From the NCBI GenBank assembly GCA_035506575.1, contig DATJPD010000183.1:35633-99632 (forward strand): a stretch of 64,000 bases of DNA. The letters are read 5' to 3'. Below are positions 16,140 to 25,500 of the stretch, piece by piece. A model generated the notes under the pieces. That model was not told where the DNA came from, ran no database searches, and saw only the letters and a program-made list of their open reading frames with translations. Position 1 is the first letter of the stretch; each line of letters begins with the position of its first letter. The position numbers were made by a program, and so were the translations under genes. The stretch comes from DATJPD01 sp035506575. Its GTDB lineage: Bacteria; Pseudomonadota; Alphaproteobacteria; CACIAM-22H2.

Positions 16140-17125
16140 GCCGTATCCGGCACGATGAACTCGGCGGCCAGCGGGGCGTGGAAGGAGCCCAGCGGCGGGC
16201 CGGACCGCGCATCGAAGATCTCGTCCTGCAGCGCCTCGTTATGGACTTCGGCGCGGACGGCCCAGGGGAGAAGGGCGCGGGATACGAGGATGTGATCCAG
16301 CATCACGACATGTCCGGCATGGCGAACCGAAAACCGCCGTTCGTCGGGAAGGCTCCGCTCGAGCGCGACGAGGCTCCGGGGCGAGAGATCCGGATTTCCC
16401 ATGTCGTCGACGTCCGCGAGCAACGTGCGCACCGGCACCTCGCGCCCGTCGGCATTGAAGTCGCCGCACAGGGCAATGCGTGCGTCCGGTTCCGCATCGA
16501 AGATGCGCTCCAGCAGCAGCCGCGCCTCCAGGGCCTGGCGGTCGCGCTTCATGGCGGCAACGAAGAAGCCCTCGGCCCAGCCTGCGACCGAGCGCCAGAC
16601 CAGCGGCGACTTCTTCTGGCCCGGAATGGGGGCCGCGAGCGGAGAGCGGAGGTGCAGGTTCAGGACATGGAGCGGATGCCCGTCGGCCAAGGCGAGGCGG
16701 ATATAGAGGATCGGCCGGTCGAATCGGCCGTCGACGGTTGCCGGCCGTTGCTGGTCCGAGGTGACCGGGACATAGGCCAAAGGGGGCACGAACTCATGCC
16801 TGATGTCGCGCGTTTCGACGGGCGGCCAGCGGCTCAAAGTCACGAGATTGTGTATGTCCGCGGGCCCGGTGCCGTGCGGCCCCGAGCTTACGGTCCGCGC
16901 GAAGTCGGCATACGGCGTCTCCGCCAGGAGGCGGTCCAGGCCGCTCAACGTACGCCCCTCCTTCGGATGCTTTTCGGACGCGCTGACCTCCTGAAGGCAG
17001 AGCACATCTGCGTCCAGGCGCAGGAGCTGCGGTCGAAGGGCGGCAATTCGCCGGTCGAGCAGCGCGGGGTCGTGCGGCCGGTCATCCAGGTTTTCGAGGT
17101 TGAACGTTGCGATCCTGAGGCGCAT
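16118..17125 (-). CDS. Endonuclease/exonuclease/phosphatase family protein
   Basis: A 334-residue protein starting at 17125 (MRLRIATFNLENLDD). The EEP fold is plain: FNLEN, LCLQEVSAS with the metal-binding Glu, NLHLRSP with the catalytic His, CGDFNADGRE with the Asp/Asn pair, and LDHILVS with the final Asp-His. Members cleave phosphodiesters in DNA, RNA or lipids in an Mg2+-dependent way, and the substrate is not evident. No signal peptide is seen. An FNR-type box at 17191-17204 lies 66 bp upstream, with a TATTAG hexamer near the expected -10 on this strand. It is convergent with the phosphorylase gene. Confidence 0.82.
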   Translation of the reverse strand: MRLRIATFNLENLDDRPHDPALLDRRIAALRPQLLRLDADVLCLQEVSASEKHPKEGRTLSGLDRLLAETPYADFARTVSSGPHGTGPADIHNLVTLSRWPPVETRDIRHEFVPPLAYVPVTSDQQRPATVDGRFDRPILYIRLALADGHPLHVLNLHLRSPLAAPIPGQKKSPLVWRSVAGWAEGFFVAAMKRDRQALEARLLLERIFDAEPDARIALCGDFNADGREVPVRTLLADVDDMGNPDLSPRSLVALERSLPDERRFSVRHAGHVVMLDHILVSRALLPWAVRAEVHNEALQDEIFDARSGPPLGSFHAPLAAEFIVPDTAQSRPAS

Positions 17126-17190
17126 GGATGAACCGGTCCGGCTTCCCTCATTCGGTGGGTCATCTAATATAGGGGTAGGCTGCACCGTCC

Positions 17191-17204
17191 TTGATTTGAA
17201 TCAA
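17191..17204. promoter_or_regulatory. FNR/FixK-type box between nuclease and cytochrome c genes
   Basis: TTGATTTGAATCAA is a perfect TTGAT-N4-ATCAA palindrome in a divergent gap. Leftward spacing gives a -10-like TATTAG (minus strand, 17164-17169). Rightward, class II spacing would put the start at 17239, inside the ATGATG of the cytochrome gene, with a poor -10. Confidence 0.65.
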
Positions 17205-17235
17205 CGGGTTCAACCGCCAGCCAGCCGGGGAGAAT

Positions 17236-17556
17236 ATGATGAGAGCGTTGGTCACGATTGCGTGTTTCTGCTTGGTCAGCCTACCGGCCATCGCCCAGCA
17301 GCTCCCGGGCAATCCCGCCGCGGGCCGTAGCGTCGCACAGCGAGCTTGCGCGCAATGCCATGTGATCGGCCAGAGCGAGCGGCAGGCGGCCGTGAACGGC
17401 GTCCCCACGTTCGTCGGTCTCGCCCGCGACCGCTCGATGACCACGGCCCGCCTCCAGGGCTTCATGCAGGCGCCGCACCCGCCGATGCCCGATCTGGCGC
17501 TGACACGTCAGGAAATCAACGACGTCACCGCCTACATTGTGAGCCTGCGCAAGTAG
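17236..17556 (+). CDS. Small periplasmic class I cytochrome c
   Basis: A 106-residue protein with a cleavable signal (MMRALVTIACFCLVSLPAIAQ), one haem-binding CAQCH and a C-terminal Met ligand candidate in HPPMPDLALTRQEINDVTAYI, the usual arrangement of small monohaem cytochromes c. It is a paralogue of the product of 38236-38550; both share the PHPPMPDLALTR block and the ILSLR-type end. It probably shuttles electrons in the periplasm. It diverges from the EEP nuclease, with an FNR-type box 31 bp before its ATG. GGGGAG serves as ribosome site. Confidence 0.9.
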   Translation: MMRALVTIACFCLVSLPAIAQQLPGNPAAGRSVAQRACAQCHVIGQSERQAAVNGVPTFVGLARDRSMTTARLQGFMQAPHPPMPDLALTRQEINDVTAYIVSLRK

Positions 17557-17579
17557 TCCCCGCCGCGGTCATTCCCTCG

Positions 17580-17601
17580 GTACGTAGAAGTACTTACGTA
17601 C
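17580..17601. promoter_or_regulatory. Inverted repeat GTACGTA-N8-TACGTAC
   Basis: Perfect 7-bp arms (17580-17586 and 17595-17601) separated by 8 bp, in the gap between the cytochrome c gene and the gene at 17687. From memory, the left arm with its next base (GTACGTAG) resembles the GTAMGTAG recognition element reported for FixJ. A single GTACGTA also occurs at 28460-28466. It is probably an operator of a LuxR/FixJ-type regulator. Confidence 0.4.
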
Positions 17602-17686
17602 TATTCCGACATAGCCGGTACCTGGCGGCCGGCGTAGCGTGGCGCCGTAGTTCAGGGATCGTCCTGGTTTCGAGGAGGAACGGGCC

Positions 17687-18049
17687 ATGTCGCTTCGCTT
17701 TGATCGCAGTTCGCCGCCGGGGTGGAACGCCCGCCGTGCACGCGTCGACTTCATCTGCGTGGACTCGCAGACACGGCGGCCAATCGCCTGCGCCGTCTCG
17801 CGGGCGGCCTTGGAAGATTCGACCGGCGAGGAACTCGACGGTAGATGCTGCGTCGCCGCCTTCGCCCGCCATTTGGGACGGATCATCGCCGTGGCCAATG
17901 GCCTGTATGCGGCGCACGCCGGCAGTCCGCACGGCGTGGTCCTGGTCGATTCGGACGACCTGCTTCAGCATTATCCGGCAGGCGAAGACGTGATTGCCGC
18001 TCACCAGGCCGACCAACATCGCGCGCGGGCTGCGGTGCCACTGCGCTAA
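17687..18049 (+). CDS. Small uncharacterised protein (DUF1488-like N-terminus)
   Basis: A 120-residue protein with a very good ribosome site (GGAGGAACGGGCC before the ATG). The opening MSLRFDRSSPPGWNARRARV and the following beta-rich stretch recall the small DUF1488 family from memory, but the match is loose. Two adjacent cysteines (GRCCVAAF) lie mid-protein. No signal peptide or membrane helix is seen. It lies 85 bp downstream of the GTACGTA inverted repeat and 96 bp before the AAA ATPase gene, which has its own FNR box. The function is unknown. Confidence 0.65.
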   Translation: MSLRFDRSSPPGWNARRARVDFICVDSQTRRPIACAVSRAALEDSTGEELDGRCCVAAFARHLGRIIAVANGLYAAHAGSPHGVVLVDSDDLLQHYPAGEDVIAAHQADQHRARAAVPLR

Positions 18050-18075
18050 GCACGGCACAACGCCAATTCGCGGCT

Positions 18076-18089
18076 TTGACCAGGATCAA
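18076..18089 (+). promoter_or_regulatory. FNR/FixK-type box for the AAA ATPase gene
   Basis: TTGACCAGGATCAA, with TTGAC/ATCAA half-sites. A TAGGCT hexamer at 18111-18116 is spaced as a class II -10, giving a start near 18123, 23 bp before the ATG at 18146. This rules out the earlier in-frame ATG at 18089, which overlaps the box. Confidence 0.7.
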
Positions 18090-18145
18090 TGTCGGGGAAG
18101 GCGCCAGGCCCTAGGCTTCGGCTATCAACGAATCGCGGGTATTCC

Positions 18146-19819
18146 ATGGCCAATCTCCCTGCGCGATCAGAGACAAAGCCGCCGCCTTCCAGCCTGCAGT
18201 TCGACGACTTTCAGCGGAATCTGTCGGATATCATCCGCGCCCGTTTTTCGATCGTGCAGATCGTCACGCACGAGGAGGACCGGGCGCGACGGATCGTCGA
18301 GAAGATCGCCGCCAAGCTCGACTATCGCCCATATCTCTGGAGTGTGACGCGCGGCGTGGTCGAAGACTTCGACACGGATGTGAACGTCGGAAACCGCAAG
18401 AACGTCCTGACGGATCTGCGATCTGCGATCGATCATTGCGAGAAGATCGCCCAGACCGGCCGCAAGTCGCTGTTTATTTTCCTCGATCCTTACCCCTTCC
18501 TCAGCGTCAAGGCGGCCGAAGTGGCCCATCGCCGGCGCTTGCGCGAATTCGCGATGAACATCCGCAACCGCGGCTACAACGCCACCTGCGTGATCATCGC
18601 GCCGACCCGGGACATTGCGCCGGAGCTCGAAAAGGAGATTACGCTCGTCGAGCTGCCTCTGCCCGACCATCAATACGTGACGCATTTCGTCGATTCGTTC
18701 GTTTCGCGGGTCAGCAAAAGCCCGAAGGTCCACATCGGCCCCGATCACGAGCTGGTGCATGCGTTGGCGGACGCTGCCGTCGGCCTCACCAAGTCGGAGA
18801 TCGAGAATTGTCTCGCCAAGGCGCTTGTCCACGATTTCGGCATCGAGAAGGAGGACGTGCGCTTCATTCTCGAAGAGAAAAAGCAGATCGTTCGCAAGTC
18901 CGGCATTCTCGAGTACATGGACACGCACGACCTCAATCTGGACGATATCGGCGGCCTCGAGGTTTTGAAGAAATGGCTGCTGATCCGCCGGCTCGCATTT
19001 TCGGCCGATGCGGCCGAGTACGGTGTTCAGAGCCCCAAGGGAGTGCTCGTTACGGGCATTCCCGGGTGCGGAAAGTCGCTGGCCGCGAAATGCGTGGCGA
19101 CCTCATGGGGCATGCCGTTGATCCAGCTCGATATGGGCAAGATCTTCTCGATGTGGGTCGGCTCGTCCGAAGAGAACATCCGCAACGCGCTCAAGACCTG
19201 CGAGGCGGTCGCCCCGTGTGTGCTGTGGATCGACGAGATCGAAAAGGGCCTCGCCTACAACGCGCGGACGATGGGGGACAGCGGCGTCGGCATGCGGGTG
19301 TTCGGCACCCTCGTGACCTGGATGCAGGAAAAGAAGGCGCCGGTGTTCGTGTTCGCGACCGCGAACGACATCGATGCGCTGCCAAGCGAGCTGCTGCGCA
19401 AGGGCCGCTTCGACGACATCTTTTTCGTCGACCTGCCGACGCCGGCGGAGCGAAAGGCGATCTTCGAAATCCATCTGCGCAAGCACAAGCACAGTCCCGC
19501 CGCCTACGACATGGATCGTCTCGTCGAACTCTCCGGCGACGGTCATCTGGGGCCAAATACCTCGCTCACCGGAGCGGAGATCGAAGCCTGGGTCAATGAA
19601 GCCATGATCATGTCGTTTGCCCGGCGGCGGCTATCGCAAAATCCGAAGGACGACCTGTCGATGGCCGACTTCGAGGCGACATTGTCCCGCCTTGTTCCGA
19701 TCTCGCGGTTGCGCGCCGAGCAGTTCAATCGCATGCGCGACTGGGCCAATGAGCACGCCATCAACGCCTCCGAGCGGGTGCCGGCGCTCGTCGGCCACGG
19801 GCGGCATATCGATCTCTGA
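18146..19819 (+). CDS. Ycf46-like AAA+ ATPase
   Basis: A 557-residue cytoplasmic protein. Residues 1-250 form a degenerate N-terminal NTPase-like domain, and the C-terminal half is an active-looking AAA domain: LNLDDIGGLEVLKKWL lead-in, Walker A GIPGCGKS, MWVGSSEENIRNA pore-side region, Walker B VLWIDEIEK, then RKGRFDDIFFVDLP with the arginine finger and a lid domain (LTGAEIEAWVNEAM). This is the layout of the Ycf46 family of algae, cyanobacteria and proteobacteria, whose role is unsettled. The start at 18146 is fixed by the promoter geometry of the FNR-type box at 18076. It may act as an unfoldase or remodelling factor in low oxygen. Confidence 0.85.
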   Translation: MANLPARSETKPPPSSLQFDDFQRNLSDIIRARFSIVQIVTHEEDRARRIVEKIAAKLDYRPYLWSVTRGVVEDFDTDVNVGNRKNVLTDLRSAIDHCEKIAQTGRKSLFIFLDPYPFLSVKAAEVAHRRRLREFAMNIRNRGYNATCVIIAPTRDIAPELEKEITLVELPLPDHQYVTHFVDSFVSRVSKSPKVHIGPDHELVHALADAAVGLTKSEIENCLAKALVHDFGIEKEDVRFILEEKKQIVRKSGILEYMDTHDLNLDDIGGLEVLKKWLLIRRLAFSADAAEYGVQSPKGVLVTGIPGCGKSLAAKCVATSWGMPLIQLDMGKIFSMWVGSSEENIRNALKTCEAVAPCVLWIDEIEKGLAYNARTMGDSGVGMRVFGTLVTWMQEKKAPVFVFATANDIDALPSELLRKGRFDDIFFVDLPTPAERKAIFEIHLRKHKHSPAAYDMDRLVELSGDGHLGPNTSLTGAEIEAWVNEAMIMSFARRRLSQNPKDDLSMADFEATLSRLVPISRLRAEQFNRMRDWANEHAINASERVPALVGHGRHIDL

Positions 19820-19838
19820 CGCTTGCGGAAACCTGGCG

Positions 19839-20531
19839 CTAGAAATTCGCCTCGGCGTAGCGCGCGCCCGAGGGGGCGGTCTGCCGGCCCTTGAATACCC
19901 ACCAGCCGTCCTCGTTGACCGCGTAGAGCGGCGCATACCGGCGCGCCGTCGCGAAAGGAACGACGTGCTGGATCTGGTTGTCGAGAAGCAGTGCCGCGCC
20001 GTGCGGATCCACGATGACAACCGCGTGGTCCTGACGGGTCTCCGAATCGCGCACGACGACCACCTGCAACTCGCTCGCCGGGACACCGGCCGCGCGCAAC
20101 AGGAAGTACTTGGTCGCCGCGTAATCCTGGCATTGCCCGTTCTTCTCCAGGAATTCGAACGGCGTTTCCCAATAATCGGGGCGGCCCCAGTTCTGCTCCG
20201 AAGCGACGTAGGGATGGCGATTGATCTCGGCGTTCACGCGTTCGATCTGCTGCGGAACGGTCAATCCGTGCAGATCGCGCACGAGCCTCTCCCATTCGGC
20301 CGGGATGGCGGCTGGCGAGCGCGACGCTTCGTCGTAGCGCGCCACGACCGCGGTCCATTGGGGGACCGGCGCAGTCTTGGACACGAACGTTTCGGAGATA
20401 TCGAATGCCGTTGCCGGCCCAACGCCCGGGCCCGCACAGGCAGACACGAGCAAGAGCGCGCTTGCCGCTGATAGCAGCGTGCGCCGCCGGCCAACCAGAC
20501 CCGGGCACGTTCTGTGCATTGCGATTCGCAT
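19839..20531 (-). CDS. LapG-like periplasmic transglutaminase-type cysteine protease
   Basis: A 230-residue protein of the bacterial transglutaminase-like cysteine proteinase family (peptidase C93). The N-terminus has a signal with a possible lipobox (LLVSAC, Cys32), so it may be membrane-tethered. The catalytic triad is visible as Cys134 (NGQCQDYAATKYF), His169 (RQDHAVVIV) and Asp184 (LLLDNQ), close to the spacing in Pseudomonas LapG. WGRPDYWETPFEFL is typical of the family. LapG releases surface adhesins by cutting an (A/T/P)AAG motif. It lies 115 bp after tpsB in the same direction, so the adhesin encoded upstream is its likely substrate. Confidence 0.8.
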   Translation of the reverse strand: MRIAMHRTCPGLVGRRRTLLSAASALLLVSACAGPGVGPATAFDISETFVSKTAPVPQWTAVVARYDEASRSPAAIPAEWERLVRDLHGLTVPQQIERVNAEINRHPYVASEQNWGRPDYWETPFEFLEKNGQCQDYAATKYFLLRAAGVPASELQVVVVRDSETRQDHAVVIVDPHGAALLLDNQIQHVVPFATARRYAPLYAVNEDGWWVFKGRQTAPSGARYAEANF

Positions 20532-20646
20532 TCCCGACAGGAGGGGACATCATTGTCCTGTGCGCGGCGTTAACGCAACGTAAATAGGTGTCGCGGCGCA
20601 GCGAACGTGGTGTTGGGCTGGGGATAACCGGCTGCGGTGCCGGCCG

Positions 20647-22413
20647 CTAAAACGTTGCGGTGAGAGCGAAATAGCCGCGGAGCGGCTTTGCGCCGCCCAC
20701 GAATTCCGTCGGGTCGCGTGTCAGCGGCTGGGCCAGCTGCAGGTCGGCCGACAGGCTGGTCGCAATGCTGACCCGCAGGCCGGCGCCCGCCGACGCCAGG
20801 GCGCGCGGTCCGGCCGGATTCCCCAGGGCGCGCGCGTTGGCATCCGAGAGCCGGCCATAGTCGACGAAGGTGTAAGCCTGGACCGTGGGCTGCTGCTGGA
20901 ACAGCTGAATTCCGGAGAATGTGTATTGCAGCTCCGCCTTTCCCGCCGCGCCATAGTCCCCCAGAAGCTCCGACGGATCGTAACCGCGGCCGAACTGCGT
21001 CCCGCCCACGCCGAACTGTTCGGAGGCGAGGAGCTGCTGGCCGAACGACGCGAGCCCCGACGCGGCGGTCAGCAACCCGAGCCCCGGCGTGATGGCGTTG
21101 AGCGATTGCAGCCGTGCAGCATCCAGCGTCGCCTTCCAGAACTGGCTCCGGCCGCCGGGCCGGGACACGCCCGTCGCCTGTCCGCCCGCTGTCGCGCCGA
21201 AGATCGGAAGGCCGCGACTCAACTCGAAGCGGACGAAGTCCCTGCCTTCCCAGTCGTCGAGCGTGTCGTAATTCGTGCCGGCTCGCAGGACGCGAAGATG
21301 ATCCGCATACGAGCTGACGAGCCGTGTGTTGGACGGCAGCGCGAACTGGTCGAGGAAGAGGTTGCTGTAGGTGAACGACAAGTCGACATACAGATTTTCC
21401 GCGCGACTCCTGACGAGCGGATAACTCAACCGTCCCGTTCCCGTCTCGCCGTTGGTCTCGGTCCTCAGGAACGGCGTCTGCAGCGTACCTCCCGGCACGG
21501 ACGTGTTGCCGGTGCCGGACAAGAGCAGCTTCAAGCCGTCCGTGCCGATCGGGGTCCCGTAGTCGAGCGCGAAGTAGCGCAGTTCCTCTTCGACGACCGG
21601 CGTCGTGACATAGTGGAAGACAAGCTGGTCGGAGGAGCCGGTGGGATCGTTGATGGCCGCCTGGCTGAGCAGCTCGATGGGACCGACGAACTTGGAGCCG
21701 TGATTGTCGAGGCTGACGGAGGCATCCGTCCGTTTGCTCTCGACGATGATGGTCAGGTCAGAGCCGCCGGTGACGCCTTTCGCGGGCTCCAGGACGCTGC
21801 GGGCCTGGATGCCGGGCAGATCGTTCATGAGCAGCAGGTAGCGCTGAAGGTCCTCCGACTTCAGCGGCCGCGACCGGGTGAGCCGGTCGGCGTACGACCG
21901 CACCGCCGCGGTCTCCGTGCCCTGGATGATGACGCGATTGATGAAGCCTTCGACGATGGTGATATGGACGATGCCGCCCGAGATCCGCTGCGCCGGGACG
22001 ACGGCGCGCGACAAGATGTAGCCGTCGCTGCGATATTTGGCCGTGATCGTGTCGGCGATACGGTAGACGTCGACGAGGCTCACCTCGCGGCCGAGGTAAT
22101 CGCCATAGAGTGCCTTGAGCTGGTCCGGTGAATAAACGGTCGATCCGTCCACGACGATCTGGTTCAGCGTGAACCGGATGCGCGCCGCCTCGCCAGGCGG
22201 TGCAGCCTCGGGAATCTCGGGCGAGATCACCTCGGGCGTGGGTGCCGGGCCGGGCGGCGGCTGGAACTGCCGCTGGATGCGACCCGGCTCGGCCGCCCCT
22301 GGGATGTTCGGCGTCTGACCCCATGCCCACCCTGGCATCGCCAGAAGCGCGACAAGGCCAAATGGAACGGCGTGTCGACGGACCCATTTCCTGCAACCCA
22401 GGGGGAACCCCAC
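20647..22413 (-). CDS. Two-partner secretion outer-membrane transporter (TpsB, ShlB/FhaC/CdrB type)
   Basis: A 588-residue protein with a signal peptide (FGLVALLAMPGWAWGQ), a proline-rich linker, POTRA domains (the first about residues 80-155, from RFTLNQIVVDGSTVYSPDQL; the second following at ISGGIVHITIVEGFINRVII) and a 16-strand Omp85-type barrel ending in Phe (YFALTATF). LRGYF near the end and the FGRGYDPSE loop fit the conserved L6 region. It exports the adhesin encoded immediately upstream (92-bp gap) across the outer membrane. Order: tpsA, tpsB, LapG-like protease, all leftward, probably one operon under the FNR-type box at 28419. Confidence 0.92.
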   Translation of the reverse strand: MGFPLGCRKWVRRHAVPFGLVALLAMPGWAWGQTPNIPGAAEPGRIQRQFQPPPGPAPTPEVISPEIPEAAPPGEAARIRFTLNQIVVDGSTVYSPDQLKALYGDYLGREVSLVDVYRIADTITAKYRSDGYILSRAVVPAQRISGGIVHITIVEGFINRVIIQGTETAAVRSYADRLTRSRPLKSEDLQRYLLLMNDLPGIQARSVLEPAKGVTGGSDLTIIVESKRTDASVSLDNHGSKFVGPIELLSQAAINDPTGSSDQLVFHYVTTPVVEEELRYFALDYGTPIGTDGLKLLLSGTGNTSVPGGTLQTPFLRTETNGETGTGRLSYPLVRSRAENLYVDLSFTYSNLFLDQFALPSNTRLVSSYADHLRVLRAGTNYDTLDDWEGRDFVRFELSRGLPIFGATAGGQATGVSRPGGRSQFWKATLDAARLQSLNAITPGLGLLTAASGLASFGQQLLASEQFGVGGTQFGRGYDPSELLGDYGAAGKAELQYTFSGIQLFQQQPTVQAYTFVDYGRLSDANARALGNPAGPRALASAGAGLRVSIATSLSADLQLAQPLTRDPTEFVGGAKPLRGYFALTATF

Positions 22414-22505
22414 CCTCAGTCCTCCCGTGACGCACCAGCGCTACTTTTACGGGAGAATTGGTTTGCGAGCGACCCCTTTGTGGCGTGCCGTATCCCAAGC
22501 AACCG

Positions 22506-25500
22506 CTAACGCGACAGAACCGGCACGCATTCCTCGTAGGGCATCAGCGGCGACCGTGCGCAGCGTTGGCCCTGTTCGTTGGCTTTCAAAGCCACGGGCG
22601 GTTCCGGAAGCGGTACGCTTCCATCGAGGTAGGCGTTGGCGAACAGATTCGCCATCGCGTCGGCCCGTTCGATGCTCGATGGAGAGATGACGATGACGCC
22701 GCCCTCGCCGTGTTCGGGGCCTCCGGCTGCCGGAAGCGCACCCGCGCCGACGCCGAGGATACCAGTGGCTGCCGGGATTGGGACGGCCCCGTTTCCGCCT
22801 GATTGCTGCGCCTGGACTTGAGCACGGACACCGTTGGGCGATGCGGCCATGGGCGCCGCCGTCACGGTCAACACGCCATTGGCATAGGTGATGATGTAGT
22901 TGGTTGGGTTGAACGTGCCGCCGGTGGCGTTGGAGGCGATGATGTCATAGGGCGAGCCGACGGCCGTGGCCGCGGCGGGCGCGCCCGCGCTGCTGAGGGT
23001 CACCGAGCCGACCGTTTCGCCGTTCTTGAGGCCGCTTGCCGTGAACTCGCTGCCGGTGAAATTCGTGGTCTGACCGGCGGTCTTGGTGGCGTTGTTGGCG
23101 GTCACGATCAAGGGCGCCGGGGCAATGGTCAGGATGCCGTTGACGTAGGTGATCGTGTAGTTGCCGGCGTTGAAGGTGCCGCCGGAGGCGTTTGATGGCG
23201 CCACCGTATAGGGCGAACCGGCGACGCTCGAGGTCGGGCCGGCACCGGTCATCGTGACGGTGCCGATCGTCTCACCGTTCTGGAGGCCGCTGGCTGTAAA
23301 CTCTGTGCCGCTAGGCCCTCGTCCGTAGGTCGTGGTCGCGTTGTTGGCGATGACCGTCAGCGGCGCCGGGGCGATCGTCAGCGTGCCGTTGACATAGGTG
23401 ATGCTGTAGTTGCCCGGATTGAACGTTCCGCTGGCGGCGTTCGATACCGTGATCGCATACGGCGAGCCGGCGACGCCGGCGGTGGCCGCAGCCCCGGCGG
23501 TGTTGAGCGTCGCCGATCCGACCGTCTCGCCGTTCTTGATCCCGTTCGCCGTGAACTCGCTGCCTGTGAAGGTCGTGGTCTGGCCGTAGGTCTTGGCAGC
23601 ATTGTTGGCGGTCACCGTCAGCGGTGCGGGAGCGATGGTCAGAACGCCATTGGCATAGGTGATGCTGTAGTTGCCGGGGTTGAACGTGCCACCGGTGGCG
23701 TTCGAGGCCGTAACGGCGTAGGGCGAGCCTGCGACCCCGGCGCTGGCGGGTGTGCCGGCGCTGCTGAGATTGACCGATCCGACCGTCTCACCGTTCTTGA
23801 GCCCGTTCGCCGTGAACTCGCTGCCGGTGAAGGTCGTGGTCTGGCCGTAGGTCTTTGATGCGTTGTTGGCGGTGACCGTCAGCGGTGCCGGCGCGATGGT
23901 CAGAACGCCATTGGCATAGGTGATGCTGTAGTTGCCCGGGTTGAACGTGCCGCCGGCGGCGCCCGAGGGCGTGACCGCATAGGGCGAGCCTGCGACCCCG
24001 GCGGTGGAGGGTGCGCCGGCGCTGTTGAGAGTGACCGATCCGACCGTCTCACCGTTCTTGAGCCCGTTCGCGCTGAATTCGCTGCCGGTGAAGGTCGTGG
24101 TCTGGCCGTAGGTCTTTGATGCGTTGTTGGCGGTGACCGTCAGCGGTGCCGGCGCAATGGTCAGAACGCCGTTGGCATAGGTGATGCTGTAGTTGCCCGG
24201 GTTGAACGTGCCGCCGGTGGCGTTCGAGGCCGTAACGGCATAGGGCGAGCCAGCGATCCCGGCGGTGGCCGGCGCGCCCGCGCTGTTGAGAGCGACCGAT
24301 CCGACCGTCTCGCCGTTCTTGAGCCCGTTCGCGCTGAACTCGCTGCCGGTGAAGGTCGTGGTCTGGCCGTAGGTCTTCGATGCGTTGTTGGCGGTGACCG
24401 TCAGCGGCGCCGGAGCAATGGTCAGAACGCCATTGGCATAGGTGATGCTGTAGTTGCCCGGGTTGAACGTGCCGCCGGTGGCGTTCGAGGCCGTGATCGC
24501 ATAGGGGGAGCCAGCGACCCCCGCGGTGGCTGCAGCCCCGGCGGTGTTGAGCGTCACCGACCCGACGGTTTCGCCGTTCTGCAGGCCGGATGGCGCGAAC
24601 TCGCTGCCGGTGAAGGTCGTGGTCTGGCCGTAGGTCTTTGACGCATTGTTAGCCGTGATGGTCAGCGGCGCGGGAGCCACCGTGAGCGCGCCGTTGTGGT
24701 AGGTGATGGTGTAGTTCGCGGAATTGAACGTTCCGCCGGCAGCACCCGAAACCAAAATCGCATAAGGCGAGCCGGAACATCCGGCTGTGCCCGCGGCGCC
24801 GGCGCTCGACAGCGATGCCGAGCCGACCGTCTCGCCGTTCTTGAGGCCGCTGGCCGAGAACTCGTTGCCGCTCAATGTAACGGTTTGGCCGTAGGTCTTG
24901 GACGCGTTATTGGCCGTAATGGAGAGGGGCGCCGCATTCACGGTCAGTGCGCCATTCGCGTAGGTGATGGCGTAGTTCACGGGATTGAACGTGCCGCCGG
25001 CGGCATTGGAGCCCGTGATGTCATAGGGCGAACTCCCGCACCCCGCGGTGGCGATCGCACCGGCACTGGCGAGCGACACCGACCCGATGGTCTCGCCGTT
25101 CTTCAGTCCGACCGAGGAGAACTCGCTCCCGGCGAATGTGGTCGTGTCGCCGTAGGTCTTGGTCAGGTCGTTCGCCGTGACGGTCAAGGTCGCGGGGCTG
25201 ACATAGAGCTTGCCGGAACTGGCCAACGTTCCGATCGCGTAGCCGTCCGCTCCTGCGGCGGAGTTGAGATTGATCGTATATGGCGAGCCGCTCACCCCCG
25301 CGGTGCTGGCGGTCCCGCTTGAGCTCAGGCTGGCCGAACCGACCGCCGTGCCAGTTGTGTCGGCAAGATAGGCACCGCTGACGCCGGGGCGGAGCCCGCT
25401 GGTTACCGTATAGGCTGCACCGACGGCGGCCGTGGCGTCCTGCCCATAGATCTTGGACGCGTCCGTGGAGGTCAGGGAGATCGTAGGCTGATAGGCGAAT

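Noticed and set aside
18089..18145. Earlier ATG for the AAA ATPase
   Set aside because: The ATG overlaps the FNR-type box and lies upstream of the predicted transcription start.
22857..25193. Regularly spaced repeats that could be mistaken for a CRISPR or satellite array
   Set aside because: The unit is 261 bp, an exact multiple of three, inside one continuous reading frame, and translates to a known adhesin repeat type.
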